A stretch of DNA of 58,345 bases, from positions 1-58,345 of the forward strand of contig WRPF01000012.1 of assembly GCA_009773335.1 (NCBI GenBank), given 5' to 3'. The position numbers and the translations under genes are program-made. The notes beneath the pieces are model-generated. The model was not told the DNA's origin and did no database searches. It was given only the letters and a program-made list of their open reading frames with translations. This document shows, piece after piece, positions 43,104 to 53,522 of this stretch; within the stretch, counting starts at the first letter, position 1; every line of letters begins with the position of its first letter. Origin of the DNA: Caulobacteraceae bacterium (lineage in GTDB: Bacteria > Pseudomonadota > Alphaproteobacteria > Caulobacterales > Aquidulcibacteraceae).

Positions 43104-44507
43104 ATGAAACACCAATCCAATACCGATCCCGCCGGATTCGGCGGGGCCCTCACTGCGCAATCTGCATGGGCCATGAGCAAGGGCGAACTCCGGACCGAGT
43201 TTGGCGAGGGTCTCTACCGTTCGTATATCGAGGCGCTGGATCTCGCGGCCGAAGAGGGAGGCGAATACGTCTTCCTGGCGCGGAACGGCCAGACCCAGCG
43301 GGAATGGCTCGACGACAAGGCGAAGGAGCGGATCGTGGTGCGGATGGCCGCCCACATGCGTTCGCTTCGTCCGGTCCGGATCTGCGAATTCCGGGACCTT
43401 TCGCCGATCCTGCGCGAATGCCTCGAGCAGCGGCCGCTCTCGCAGCCGGCGCCGGCCAGCGCCGGGGCAGGGGCTCCGCCCCGCACGCCCTGGAAGGGCC
43501 GTTTCGAGACCTTCTGCGAAGGCCCCTCAAATCACAAGGCGCTCCGGCTCGCCCGCCACGTGGCGGACCGCAGCCCCAGCCTGCGCATCGTCCTGTTCAG
43601 CGGCGAACCCGGCGTCGGCAAGACCCACCTCGTGGAAGCCATCGCCAATGCGGCGCTCGCCCGCGACCCGGGCCTCGAAGTCCGCCTCATCAGCGGCCAG
43701 CGCTTCACCGAGGAGTTCGTCGAGGCGGTCAGCCGCAAGGGCGATCCCGCGGCGTTCAAGGCGTCGGTCCGCAGGGCCGACATCCTGATCATCGACGACG
43801 TGCCGCGCGTGGCTGGTCGCAAGGCCACGGAAGAGGAACTCTACGACACCATCCTCGCGGTTCTCGATCGCGGCGGCACGGTGGTCCTCACGGCGGCCAA
43901 CAGCCTGACCGGCTTCGGCGACCGTCTCTCCCATCACCTGAAGTGCGCCACCGAGTGCGGCATCGACCTGCCGGACGAGGCCCTGCGCCGCAGCATCCTC
44001 GACATGCGCGTCCAGCAGCACGCCGAGGAACACGCAGGCTTTGAAGTCGCGCCCGAAGCGCTCGACATGATCGCTGAGCGGATGCCGGTCTCGGGCCGCG
44101 AGCTCGACGGCGCCGTGCGCCAGCTGATTCTCGAATGGCTCGATGGCGACGGTCCGGTCTCGTTCGACGCTGCGGAGGCCGCGCTGCGGTCAAAACTGCC
44201 CGATCGCGAGCGACGGGTGACCGTCGACATGATCAAGGCCGCAGTCGCCAAGCACTATGCCATGTCGGTCGCGGAGCTGATGCGCAAGACGCGGGAAAAG
44301 GCAGTGTCGCATCCGCGGCAGATGGCGATGTATTTGTCCACCAGACACACCACCCTGTCTTTGCCGAATATTGCGCGTCTATTTGGCGGATACGATCACA
44401 CTACTGTGCTCTATGCCAAACGAAAGGTCGCAAAGCTGCTTGAGGATTGCGCGCAGGCCCAGCGGGACGCAGAGTCCATCCTGAAGCTGCTGCGCCAGCC
44501 GAACTAG
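43104..44507 (+). CDS. dnaA: DnaA-like replication initiator, divergent
   Basis: A 467-residue protein at the canonical dnaA site. Domain I (~20-90) is recognisable but weak; the linker is short; the AAA+ domain keeps Walker A GEPGVGKT (167-174), Walker B ILIIDD (227-232) and the sensor 2 arginine (Arg332 in SGRELDGA). Three features differ from the family. The TSD sensor 1 segment is TAAN (263-266). The box VII DRLKSRF segment is DRLSHHL (273-279), so the arginine finger position is His278. The DNA-binding signature GGRDHTT is GGYDHTT (428-434), so the Arg that reads the DnaA box is Tyr430. The initiator role is inferred from position and fold. ATP-dependent assembly may be altered. Confidence 0.85.
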   Translation: MKHQSNTDPAGFGGALTAQSAWAMSKGELRTEFGEGLYRSYIEALDLAAEEGGEYVFLARNGQTQREWLDDKAKERIVVRMAAHMRSLRPVRICEFRDLSPILRECLEQRPLSQPAPASAGAGAPPRTPWKGRFETFCEGPSNHKALRLARHVADRSPSLRIVLFSGEPGVGKTHLVEAIANAALARDPGLEVRLISGQRFTEEFVEAVSRKGDPAAFKASVRRADILIIDDVPRVAGRKATEEELYDTILAVLDRGGTVVLTAANSLTGFGDRLSHHLKCATECGIDLPDEALRRSILDMRVQQHAEEHAGFEVAPEALDMIAERMPVSGRELDGAVRQLILEWLDGDGPVSFDAAEAALRSKLPDRERRVTVDMIKAAVAKHYAMSVAELMRKTREKAVSHPRQMAMYLSTRHTTLSLPNIARLFGGYDHTTVLYAKRKVAKLLEDCAQAQRDAESILKLLRQPN

Positions 44508-44583
44508 GGCTTTTCCATCCGGGCGCGCCGGCCACGGCGTGTCCGGGCGGACTTCCGCAACCGACGGGTTCTGCTAACCTTTG

Positions 44584-44617
44584 CGCCCGCGCGATCTGAG
44601 TCGCGCGGGCGTTTCTC
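44584..44617 (+). terminator. Rho-independent terminator between dnaA and dnaN
   Basis: CGCCCGCGCGA (44584-44594) and TCGCGCGGGCG (44601-44611) form a perfect 11-base stem with loop TCTGAG, followed by TTTCTCCTT. It lies 76 bases after the dnaA stop, so dnaN should have a separate promoter or depend on read-through. Confidence 0.85.
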
Positions 44618-44630
44618 CTTCCGGAGGGGC

Positions 44631-44682
44631 GTTTTCCCAGGGTATCAGGCGGGTGCAAGCCCGCCTTGGAAACGGTTGGCAC
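44631..44682 (+). promoter_or_regulatory. Structured leader of dnaN
   Basis: GGCGGG (44648-44653) pairs with CCCGCC (44660-44665), and the flanks GTTTTCC (44631-44637) and GGAAAC (44668-44673) extend the structure with one bulge. The hairpin ends ten bases before the dnaN start codon and could cover the ribosome-binding region. No known riboswitch class is recognised. Confidence 0.45.
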
Positions 44683-45801
44683 ATGCGGTTGACGATCGAG
44701 CGCGCCGCGCTCCTCAAGGCGCTCACCCACGTCCAGAGCGTCGTCGAAAGACGCAACACCATACCGATCCTGTCGAACGTGCTGCTGACGGCGCAGGACA
44801 ACGCGTTGCGGCTGACCGCGACCGACCTCGACATCGAGATCGCCGAGAACGCCTACGCCGATGTGGAGCGTGCGGGGTCGACTTCGGCGCCCGCGCAGTA
44901 CCTCTACGATTTCGTGCGCAAGTTGCCGGACAAGGCGGCGGTTAAGTTCGATCTCGGCGGCGACGATCCGCGCCTGTCGGTGTGGGCGGGAAAGGCGAGG
45001 CTGAACCTGCCGGTGCTGCCGGCGCAGGATTTTCCGCTGATGCCGGTCGATGCGCTGGCGACTCGATTCGAGATCCACCCGAACGATCTGAAACGCCTGA
45101 TCGACAAGACCCGCTTTGCGATCTCCACGGAAGAGACCCGCTATTATCTCAACGGCATCTATCTGCACACGGTGGTGAATGACGGATCGCCGGTGCTGCG
45201 CGGCGTCGCCACGGACGGCCATCGTCTCGCGCTCGCCGACACGCCCGCGCCCGACGGCGCGCAGGGCATGCCGGGCGTGATCGTGCCGCGCAAGACCATC
45301 AACGAGCTGCGCCGTCTGCTGGACGACGCGAGCGGCACTGTTGAAATCGCCGCTTCCGACCAGAAGATTCGCTTCCAGATCGGCGATGCGGTGCTGACGT
45401 CGAAGCTCATCGACGGCTCGTTCCCGGAGTACGCGCGCGTCATCCCCAAACAGAACACCAAGATCCTGCGCGTCGAGAACGCGGCGTTCCGCGAGGCCGT
45501 GGATCGCGTGTCGACGGTGTCTGCGGAGCGTTCGCGCTCGGTGAAGATGGCGCTCGACGGTGATCGCCTCACGCTCACCGTCAACAATCCGGATGCGGGT
45601 CTCGCAACCGAGGATATCCCTGTGGAGTACGACTCCGAGCCGATGGAGATCGGATTCAACGCGCGATACCTGATCGACGTCGCCGATCAGATTTCCGGGG
45701 AAACCGCGCAATTCGAGTTCGCCGACTCCGGCTCGCCGACGCTCGTGCGCGATGAAAAGGATGCGGATGCGCTCTTCGTGCTGATGCCGCTGCGCGTGTG
45801 A
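44683..45801 (+). CDS. dnaN: DNA polymerase III subunit beta (sliding clamp)
   Basis: The clamp encircles DNA and tethers polymerase III. The 372-residue protein has the three repeated clamp domains: MRLTIERAALLKALTHVQSVVERRNTIPILSNVLL at the N-terminus, ETRYYLNGIYLH and VATDGHRLALADTP in the middle, and DGSFPEYARVIP, NNPDAGLATEDIPVEY and the C-terminal FVLMPLRV that forms the partner-binding pocket. Normal length. Its stop overlaps the recF start (GTGA). Confidence 0.97.
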   Translation: MRLTIERAALLKALTHVQSVVERRNTIPILSNVLLTAQDNALRLTATDLDIEIAENAYADVERAGSTSAPAQYLYDFVRKLPDKAAVKFDLGGDDPRLSVWAGKARLNLPVLPAQDFPLMPVDALATRFEIHPNDLKRLIDKTRFAISTEETRYYLNGIYLHTVVNDGSPVLRGVATDGHRLALADTPAPDGAQGMPGVIVPRKTINELRRLLDDASGTVEIAASDQKIRFQIGDAVLTSKLIDGSFPEYARVIPKQNTKILRVENAAFREAVDRVSTVSAERSRSVKMALDGDRLTLTVNNPDAGLATEDIPVEYDSEPMEIGFNARYLIDVADQISGETAQFEFADSGSPTLVRDEKDADALFVLMPLRV

Positions 45802-46937
45802 CCGTCTCGCGGCTGTGGTGCGCGCGGCTGACGCTCACGGATTTCCGCAGCCATGCCGCGTTCGATCTTGCGCTCGATGAGCGCCCCGTGTGCCTGCATG
45901 GGCCGAACGGCGCGGGCAAGACCAACATTCTCGAAGCGCTCACCATGCTTGCGCCGGGCAGGGGATTGCGCGGCGCGGCGCTGATGGATGTCGCACGCGG
46001 CGGCGCGGAAGCTGCTGCGGATCGGGTGCGTCCGTGGACGGTTTCGGCGCACATCATGTCGAACGGCGACGATCTCGTGCTTGGCGCCGGAGCCGAGCGC
46101 ACCGACATCGGCGTCAAACGGATCGCGCGCCTGGACGGACGTCCCGCCACTGCGGGCGATCTCGCCCGCGCGGCGCGCATGACGTGGCTCACGCCGGCGA
46201 TGGATCGCCTGTTCGCCGGGTCGGCGGGCGATCGCCGCCGTTTCTTCGATCGCCTCGTGCTCGGTCGCGCGCCGGAGCACGGTCAGGCGGCGGCGGCCTA
46301 CGAACGTGCGATGCGCGACCGCCAGAGGCTGCTCAACGAACACAGTCGCGACGGCGCCTGGCTCGGCGCGCTGGAGCGCGAGATGGCGGCGCATGCATGC
46401 GCTATCGCGGCCGCGCGGCTGGAAACGCTGGAGCGGTTGCAGGAAACCATCGACTCCCGCCCGGATGGCGCATTCCCGAAAGCGCGCATGGCGCTCGAGG
46501 GCGCGCTCGAAGCGGCCTTCGCGGAAGGCCGCGCCAGCGCCGACATCGAGGACGAGTTCATCGCCGCGCTCGCACGGGGCAGAGGCCGCGACGCCGCCGC
46601 CGGACGCACGCTGGAAGGCCCGCACCGTAGTGACTTGCTCGTGCGCCACGCGCCGAAGGACATGCCCGCCGAGCACTGCTCCACGGGCGAACAGAAGGCG
46701 CTGCTGCTCGGTCTCATCCTCGCGCACGGTCGCGCGCTGGCGGAGGATCCGGGCGCCGGTCCGGCATTGCTCCTGCTCGACGAGGCCGCCGCGCATCTCG
46801 ACCCCGTCCGTCGCGCAGCGCTGTTCGACGAACTGCTCGCGCTGCCGGGGCAGGCGTGGCTCACCGGCACCGAGCCCGCGTTGTTCGAGGCTTTCGGCGA
46901 CCGCGCCCAGATGATCGCCGTCGGAGATCCCGGATGA
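45798..46937 (+). CDS. recF: DNA replication and repair protein RecF
   Basis: RecF is an SMC-like ATPase that loads RecA at gapped DNA. The 379-residue protein begins with GTG and has LTLTDFRSHAAFDL, Walker A GPNGAGKT (35-42), FDRLVLGRAPEH, the ABC-type signature region CSTGEQKALLLGL and Walker B LLLDEAAAHLD. It is translationally coupled to dnaN at its start and to the GFA gene at its end, both by four-base overlaps. Confidence 0.96.
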   Translation: MTVSRLWCARLTLTDFRSHAAFDLALDERPVCLHGPNGAGKTNILEALTMLAPGRGLRGAALMDVARGGAEAAADRVRPWTVSAHIMSNGDDLVLGAGAERTDIGVKRIARLDGRPATAGDLARAARMTWLTPAMDRLFAGSAGDRRRFFDRLVLGRAPEHGQAAAAYERAMRDRQRLLNEHSRDGAWLGALEREMAAHACAIAAARLETLERLQETIDSRPDGAFPKARMALEGALEAAFAEGRASADIEDEFIAALARGRGRDAAAGRTLEGPHRSDLLVRHAPKDMPAEHCSTGEQKALLLGLILAHGRALAEDPGAGPALLLLDEAAAHLDPVRRAALFDELLALPGQAWLTGTEPALFEAFGDRAQMIAVGDPG

Positions 46938-47317
46938 AGCTGCCCATTACCGGCGGGTGCCTCTGCGGCGCTGTGCGTTACGAGGCGTCGGAAGCGCCGG
47001 TTTCGGTCGTCTGGTGCCACTGCGCCAGCTGTCGCCGCCACACCGGCGCGCCAGCGGCGGTCTACGCGGATTTTCGTCGCGCCGCAGTGCGCTTCGCGGG
47101 CGTCGAGCCCACCCGTTTCGCCTCCTCGCCGGGCGCTCTGCGCGGCTTCTGCGGCGCATGCGGATCGACGCTCAGCTTCGAGGGCGAAAGCCAGCCCGAT
47201 TTGATCAATGTCCACCTCGGATCGCTCGACAACCCCGGCGACTTTCCGCCCTCGGAGGCTGTTCATACCGAAGGGCGTCTCGCCTGGTTTTGCGACGCGC
47301 CGGATGGGTGTGATTAG
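46934..47317 (+). CDS. GFA family zinc protein (second copy)
   Basis: A 127-residue protein with GGCLCGAVRYE, VWCHCASCRRHTGAP and FCGACGSTLSFEGE, the cysteine set of the GFA fold. It differs enough from the protein at 16030-16434 to be a separate paralogue rather than a recent copy. Its ATG overlaps the recF stop, placing it inside the dnaN-recF transcript. A function linked to replication is not implied. Confidence 0.87.
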   Translation: MKLPITGGCLCGAVRYEASEAPVSVVWCHCASCRRHTGAPAAVYADFRRAAVRFAGVEPTRFASSPGALRGFCGACGSTLSFEGESQPDLINVHLGSLDNPGDFPPSEAVHTEGRLAWFCDAPDGCD

Positions 47318-49825
<2,508 letters not shown>

Positions 49826-49851
49826 CGGGCCTCAAGCCCGGAAGTTCTTAG

Positions 49852-49946
49852 GCAGGACCGCCGGCGCCCTCGCCGGCATAGGGTGCTGAAACCGCCAAAC
49901 AGTCTACCAAAACGATCCACTTTGCCGGCGGGGGGCGCCGGCGGTC
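49852..49946. repeat. REP doublet C (stem GCCGGCG), upstream of rayT
   Basis: AGGACC followed by GCCGGCG-CCCT-CGCCGGC (49858-49875), then 46 bases, then GCCGGCG-GGGGG-CGCCGGC (49922-49940) followed by GGTCCT. Same foot and arrangement as doublets A and B, with another stem. It lies between gyrB and rayT, about 49 bases before the rayT start. Confidence 0.87.
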
Positions 49947-49994
49947 CTCATCGCTATTGAGTTGTGCTAACCTGCCGCCGTTGAGGTGGGGACC

Positions 49995-50534
49995 ATGACG
50001 ATACCCGGACACACCGGCTGGCGTTCGCGCGGATACCTTCCGCACTGCGACGGCGCGATGCTCGTCCAGCACGTGGTGTTCGGTCTGGCGGATGCACTTC
50101 TGGCAGATACGCCATTCGACAGCGATGACCAGCTCGATCTTGGCGCAGGTTCCTGCGTCCTGCGCGATCCTGCATGCGCGCGTTTTGTGGAAGATGTGCT
50201 GCTGCACGCCGATGGCGAACGCTATCACCTCATCGCGTGGTGCGTGATGCCGAACCATGTGCATGTGGTGTTTGAACAGATGGCGGGACACCTGCTCGGT
50301 GATGTCGTTCAGGAGTGGAAGTCAGTCTCGGCCCATCGGATCAACAGAAGCCTCAGACGACACGGCGCCTTGTGGCGGCGCGAGTATTTTGATCGATACA
50401 TGCGTGACGACGGACACCTGTCGGCGACGGTAAAATACGTCGAGATGAATCCCGTTAAAGCCGGGCTGGCGCCAGAACCGGCGGATTGGCTCTTTTCATC
50501 AGCGCCCCGCAAGATGCGAAATGCCCGCGATTAG
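49995..50534 (+). CDS. rayT: REP-associated tyrosine transposase (RAYT, Y1/HUH type)
   Basis: A 179-residue single-strand DNA transposase related to IS200/IS605 TnpA. RAYT enzymes are thought to mobilise REP hairpins. The start GWRSRGYLPHCD matches the RAYT N-terminus. The HUH metal site is HLIAWCVMPNHVHVVF (His88 and His90), and the catalytic tyrosine is Tyr148 in VKYVEMNPVKAGL. The ATG at 49995 is preferred over the GTG at 49986 because AGGTGGGG precedes it. REP doublets lie immediately on both sides; the right one overlaps the stop codon. Residues for activity look complete. Confidence 0.92.
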   Translation: MTIPGHTGWRSRGYLPHCDGAMLVQHVVFGLADALLADTPFDSDDQLDLGAGSCVLRDPACARFVEDVLLHADGERYHLIAWCVMPNHVHVVFEQMAGHLLGDVVQEWKSVSAHRINRSLRRHGALWRREYFDRYMRDDGHLSATVKYVEMNPVKAGLAPEPADWLFSSAPRKMRNARD

Positions 50535-50625
50535 GACCGCCGGCGCCCCCGCCGGCAAAGTGGTTTGTCCGGGGCGACTGTTGATGGTGTCAGCACCGTA
50601 TGCCGGCGGGGGCGCCGGCGGTCCC
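50533..50625. repeat. REP doublet D (stem GCCGGCG), downstream of rayT
   Basis: TAGGACC followed by GCCGGCG-CCCC-CGCCGGC (50539-50556), then 45 bases, then GCCGGCG-GGGG-CGCCGGC (50602-50619) followed by GGTCCC. The first bases share the rayT TAG stop codon (50532-50534). It has the same stem as doublet C, so the transposase gene is bracketed by like doublets. Confidence 0.87.
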
Positions 50626-50791
50626 AATCGCCAAACACCCGAAAACAGAGGGAATGATTGGTCGGATCACCGCACCCGTTCCCTCACTTCGGCGTGCGGA
50701 AAGCCTTGTGAATCAAGGGGTGCGGCATAGGAAACACGATGTCTTTCCACAATCTATCCGACCGGTATCCGGCCCGCGCCATCATCGGCGC

Positions 50792-52471
50792 ATGGAAAAC
50801 ACATCGAGCACTACTCCCCCCGCGCAAGCGGATGAAAATCGAAACCCGGCGCCATTTCAGGCAGGCGCCAGAACCGTCGCCCGAAACTTCACGGGCCGAA
50901 ACTACACGGGCAGGGGCTATCCTCCGCACGTGTGGGACGAAGTGGAGCGCAGGCACGTGGCGGGTGAAGCCGCGACGGCGCTCGCGGCGGAGTTCGGCAT
51001 GTCGCCGGGCACGATCCGCAATCGCGCATCAGCGCGGAAATGGCAGAGATGCGGCGGCGGCAAGCGTGCGACGCGCGCGAAGCGCGTGCATGTCAGCGAG
51101 GACGCGTGGCTGCAGATCTACGATCTCTATCGCAATGGAAGCACGGCCTCGCGCATCGTGGAGCTGTTCGGCTGCACCGAGGATTCCGTGCGCAAGCGTC
51201 TGTACGTGAACGGCGTCACCAAGAGGGACGCTGCAAAGCCGCCGATAGTGTTCCCGCCTGAACCCGAACCGCCGCCGCCACCCCCGCCATGGACCGACAT
51301 CGCGCATCCCGCGCAGCTGCCGCCGAAGGGGCGGTGGTCCACGTGGTTGTTCCAGGGCGGGCGCGGCGCGGGCAAGACGCGCGCGGGCGCCGAGTGGCTC
51401 GCGGAACAGGCGGAAAGAACGCCGAACGGCATCTTCGCGCTGGTCGGCGCGACGCTGCACGATGTGCGCGAGGTGATGATCGAGGGGCCGGCCGGTTTGA
51501 TGAATCTTCCCGGAGTCGCTGCGCCGAAGTTTGAATCCTCGCGACGGCGTCTCGTGTTTCCCGGCGGCGCGCTGGCGTATGCTTTTTCGGCGGAGGAGCC
51601 GCGTCGGCTGCGCGGGCCGCAGTTCGACGGGGCCTGGGCGGACGAATTCTGCGCCTGGCAGAACCCTCGGGAAACATTGCAGACTCTTCGGCTCGGCCTG
51701 CGGCGCGGAAGCGATCCGCGGCTGGTGGTGACGACGACGCCACGGCCCATCCCCGAACTGCGCGGACTGCGCGCGGAGCCTTCGTGCGTGGTGACGCAGG
51801 CGGGGTCGGCGGCGAATGCGGACAATCTCTCGCCGCGCTTTCTCGAAGGCCTGCTCGATCTCTACGCCAACACCACGCTCGCCGCGCAGGAGATCGAGGG
51901 CATGCTGGTCGATGGCGATGCGAAGGCGGTGTGGACGGCGGAGACATTGCTCGGCGTGCGCGGCGTGCGGCCGGAATCGTTCGACCGCATCATCGTCGCC
52001 GTCGATCCGCCGGCCGGGACGAATGGCTCGGCGTGCGGGATCATCGTCGCGGGGCGGCGCGGGAAGCGCGGCTATGTGCTCGCGGATCGTTCCGTTGCGG
52101 GATTGAGTCCGCTGGGCTGGGCGACGCGGGTTTCGGAGGCGGCGCGTGACTGGGCGGCGCACGCCATCGTCGCGGAAGCCAACCAGGGCGGCGACATGGT
52201 GCGCGCAACGCTGGCGACGGCAGGGGCGCCGTGCACGATCGACCTTGTCCGCGCGCACATCGGCAAGCGCGGGCGCGCGACGCCGGTGTCGGCGCTCTAC
52301 GAGCGCGGGCGCGTCACGCACTGCGGCGCGTTCGTGCAGCTCGAGGAGGAGATGATGGCGCTCGACGCGAACCGCGACGGCCCGTTCGACCGCGCGGACG
52401 CGCTCGTGTGGGCGCTCACGGTGCTGCTACTCGACGAGACGGGGGAGGGCCCGTGGCTGCGCCGGCTTTAG
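50792..52471 (+). CDS. GTA/prophage-type terminase large subunit with two N-terminal HTH domains
   Basis: A 559-residue protein. Two helix-turn-helix units come first: residues ~45-85 (VAGEAATALAAEFGMSPGTIRNRA) and ~103-145 (LYRNGSTASRIVELFGCTEDSVRKRL). A proline run (157-166) links them to a terminase: Walker A GGRGAGKT (189-196), Walker B FDGAWADE (278-285), VVTTTPRP as motif III region, then an RNase H-like nuclease with IIVAVDPPAG, VAEANQGGD and FDRADALVWAL. Such terminases package DNA into phage or gene transfer agent heads. No portal, capsid or tail gene is nearby. The HTH part resembles small terminase DNA-binding domains, so both subunits may be fused. The start (50792) has a weak ribosome site. 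Confidence 0.85.
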   Translation: MENTSSTTPPAQADENRNPAPFQAGARTVARNFTGRNYTGRGYPPHVWDEVERRHVAGEAATALAAEFGMSPGTIRNRASARKWQRCGGGKRATRAKRVHVSEDAWLQIYDLYRNGSTASRIVELFGCTEDSVRKRLYVNGVTKRDAAKPPIVFPPEPEPPPPPPPWTDIAHPAQLPPKGRWSTWLFQGGRGAGKTRAGAEWLAEQAERTPNGIFALVGATLHDVREVMIEGPAGLMNLPGVAAPKFESSRRRLVFPGGALAYAFSAEEPRRLRGPQFDGAWADEFCAWQNPRETLQTLRLGLRRGSDPRLVVTTTPRPIPELRGLRAEPSCVVTQAGSAANADNLSPRFLEGLLDLYANTTLAAQEIEGMLVDGDAKAVWTAETLLGVRGVRPESFDRIIVAVDPPAGTNGSACGIIVAGRRGKRGYVLADRSVAGLSPLGWATRVSEAARDWAAHAIVAEANQGGDMVRATLATAGAPCTIDLVRAHIGKRGRATPVSALYERGRVTHCGAFVQLEEEMMALDANRDGPFDRADALVWALTVLLLDETGEGPWLRRL

Positions 52472-53187
52472 CGACTGGCGGCGTACGCGGTGAGATCGGC
52501 GACGAGCGCGGGCGCTGGCGCAAGCGTCGTCGGGCTGTAGAGTCCGCGCGGCGCCTCGCGTGTGGCCTTCAGCGCCCGCGGCGCGCGCCAGGTGCGGCCG
52601 TTGTCGCGCGTCTCGTAGGAGAACCACAACGTGCGCGGCTGTTCGCTTTCGCGCTCGAGCGCGGCGGACGCCACGAGCATGCCGCGGCCGTTCGCCTTGA
52701 GATCCAGATCGTGCGGCTCGAGGAATTCGTTATTCCACGCCGGCTGGTTCAGCGCGTCGGGGAACTTGATGAGCGTGCAGGTGAAAGTGGCGAAGTCATC
52801 CGTCGTGCGCACGAAGGTGAAGGAGGGCCCCGGCCCCTCGATCTGGCGTTGCGTGAGGATCGCGAGGCTGGCGCCGTTTGCGGTGGCATAGACGCCTACC
52901 TCGTTCTCCCAGTTCGACGGCAGCACCGCGCGCCAGCCGCTCGCGCCTTTCACGAACAGCACCGTGCCGCTTGCAAGCTCGGCGTCGTCCTGCGGTTCGC
53001 GCATGTAACTCAGATTGCCGACGAGAATGTCCGTGCGGCCCGACAGCGCCTGCAGGTCGCCCGCGTCCGCCACGAGACGCGCCGTCACCGGTCGCGAGAC
53101 CGCACACGCCGGCTGCTCGCCGTCGTCTGCGAAGGCGGCGGAGGAAAACGCGGCGATGGCGGCGAGCGTCAGGAGTGCGGCGCGCAT
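52468..53187 (-). CDS. Exported hypothetical protein
   Basis: A 239-residue protein with a signal peptide (MRAALLTLAAIAAFSSAAFA). The rest looks like a beta-rich secreted domain: PVTARLVADAGDLQALSGRTDILVGNLSYM, WRAVLPSNWENEVGVYATANG, IKFPDALNQPAWNNEFLEPHDLDLKANGRGMLVA, and LWFSYETRDNGRTWRAP, which resembles an Asp-box-like turn of sialidase/BNR repeats. No family assigned. The ATG at 53187 begins the signal. Its TAA and the terminase TAG share bases in TTAG (52468-52471), so the two genes overlap tail to tail. Confidence 0.7.
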   Translation of the reverse strand: MRAALLTLAAIAAFSSAAFADDGEQPACAVSRPVTARLVADAGDLQALSGRTDILVGNLSYMREPQDDAELASGTVLFVKGASGWRAVLPSNWENEVGVYATANGASLAILTQRQIEGPGPSFTFVRTTDDFATFTCTLIKFPDALNQPAWNNEFLEPHDLDLKANGRGMLVASAALERESEQPRTLWFSYETRDNGRTWRAPRALKATREAPRGLYSPTTLAPAPALVADLTAYAASR

Positions 53188-53522
53188 GTGGGTGATCCGT
53201 CTGTTGAACTTGCGCCTGCTTGTCACGTGCGAGCGCGGCGGAAAAGCGGCGACGAAGTTGTGATGATCGCTACCGTGGGCTTTTCCGAATCCCGCTTGAC
53301 GCAGGCGCGCGCGAGTGAGTTACTCACACTGCGGAAGCACTCGGCGGCCGCGCTCGCCCTCTTCAAGTCAGCTCTGCTGCAACACGCGACAGGGCAGGGC
53401 AGGTCGCCTCGCAGTCTTCCGGTCCAAAACTAAAAAGCGACGCCATGGGGTCGTTTCAAGGGTTGGCCGGCGCACGTTATGGCGCTTCAGCAAAAGCGGT
53501 GTTATGCGGAACATTTCATGAA
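53188..53522. other. Intergenic stretch with an isolated palindrome
   Basis: About 335 bases without a supportable gene. It contains GTGAGT-T-ACTCAC (53315-53327), a perfect 13-base palindrome of the type bound by TetR-like repressors. A TTGACG lies 17 bases upstream of GTTACT on the plus strand, which could be a promoter overlapped by that site. No plus-strand gene follows for 4 kb, so its target is unclear. Confidence 0.4.

Noticed and set aside
49852-50625. REP doublets around rayT as a CRISPR array
   Set aside because: The repeats are mirrored hairpins in pairs, not direct repeats with regular unique spacers, and no cas gene is present.
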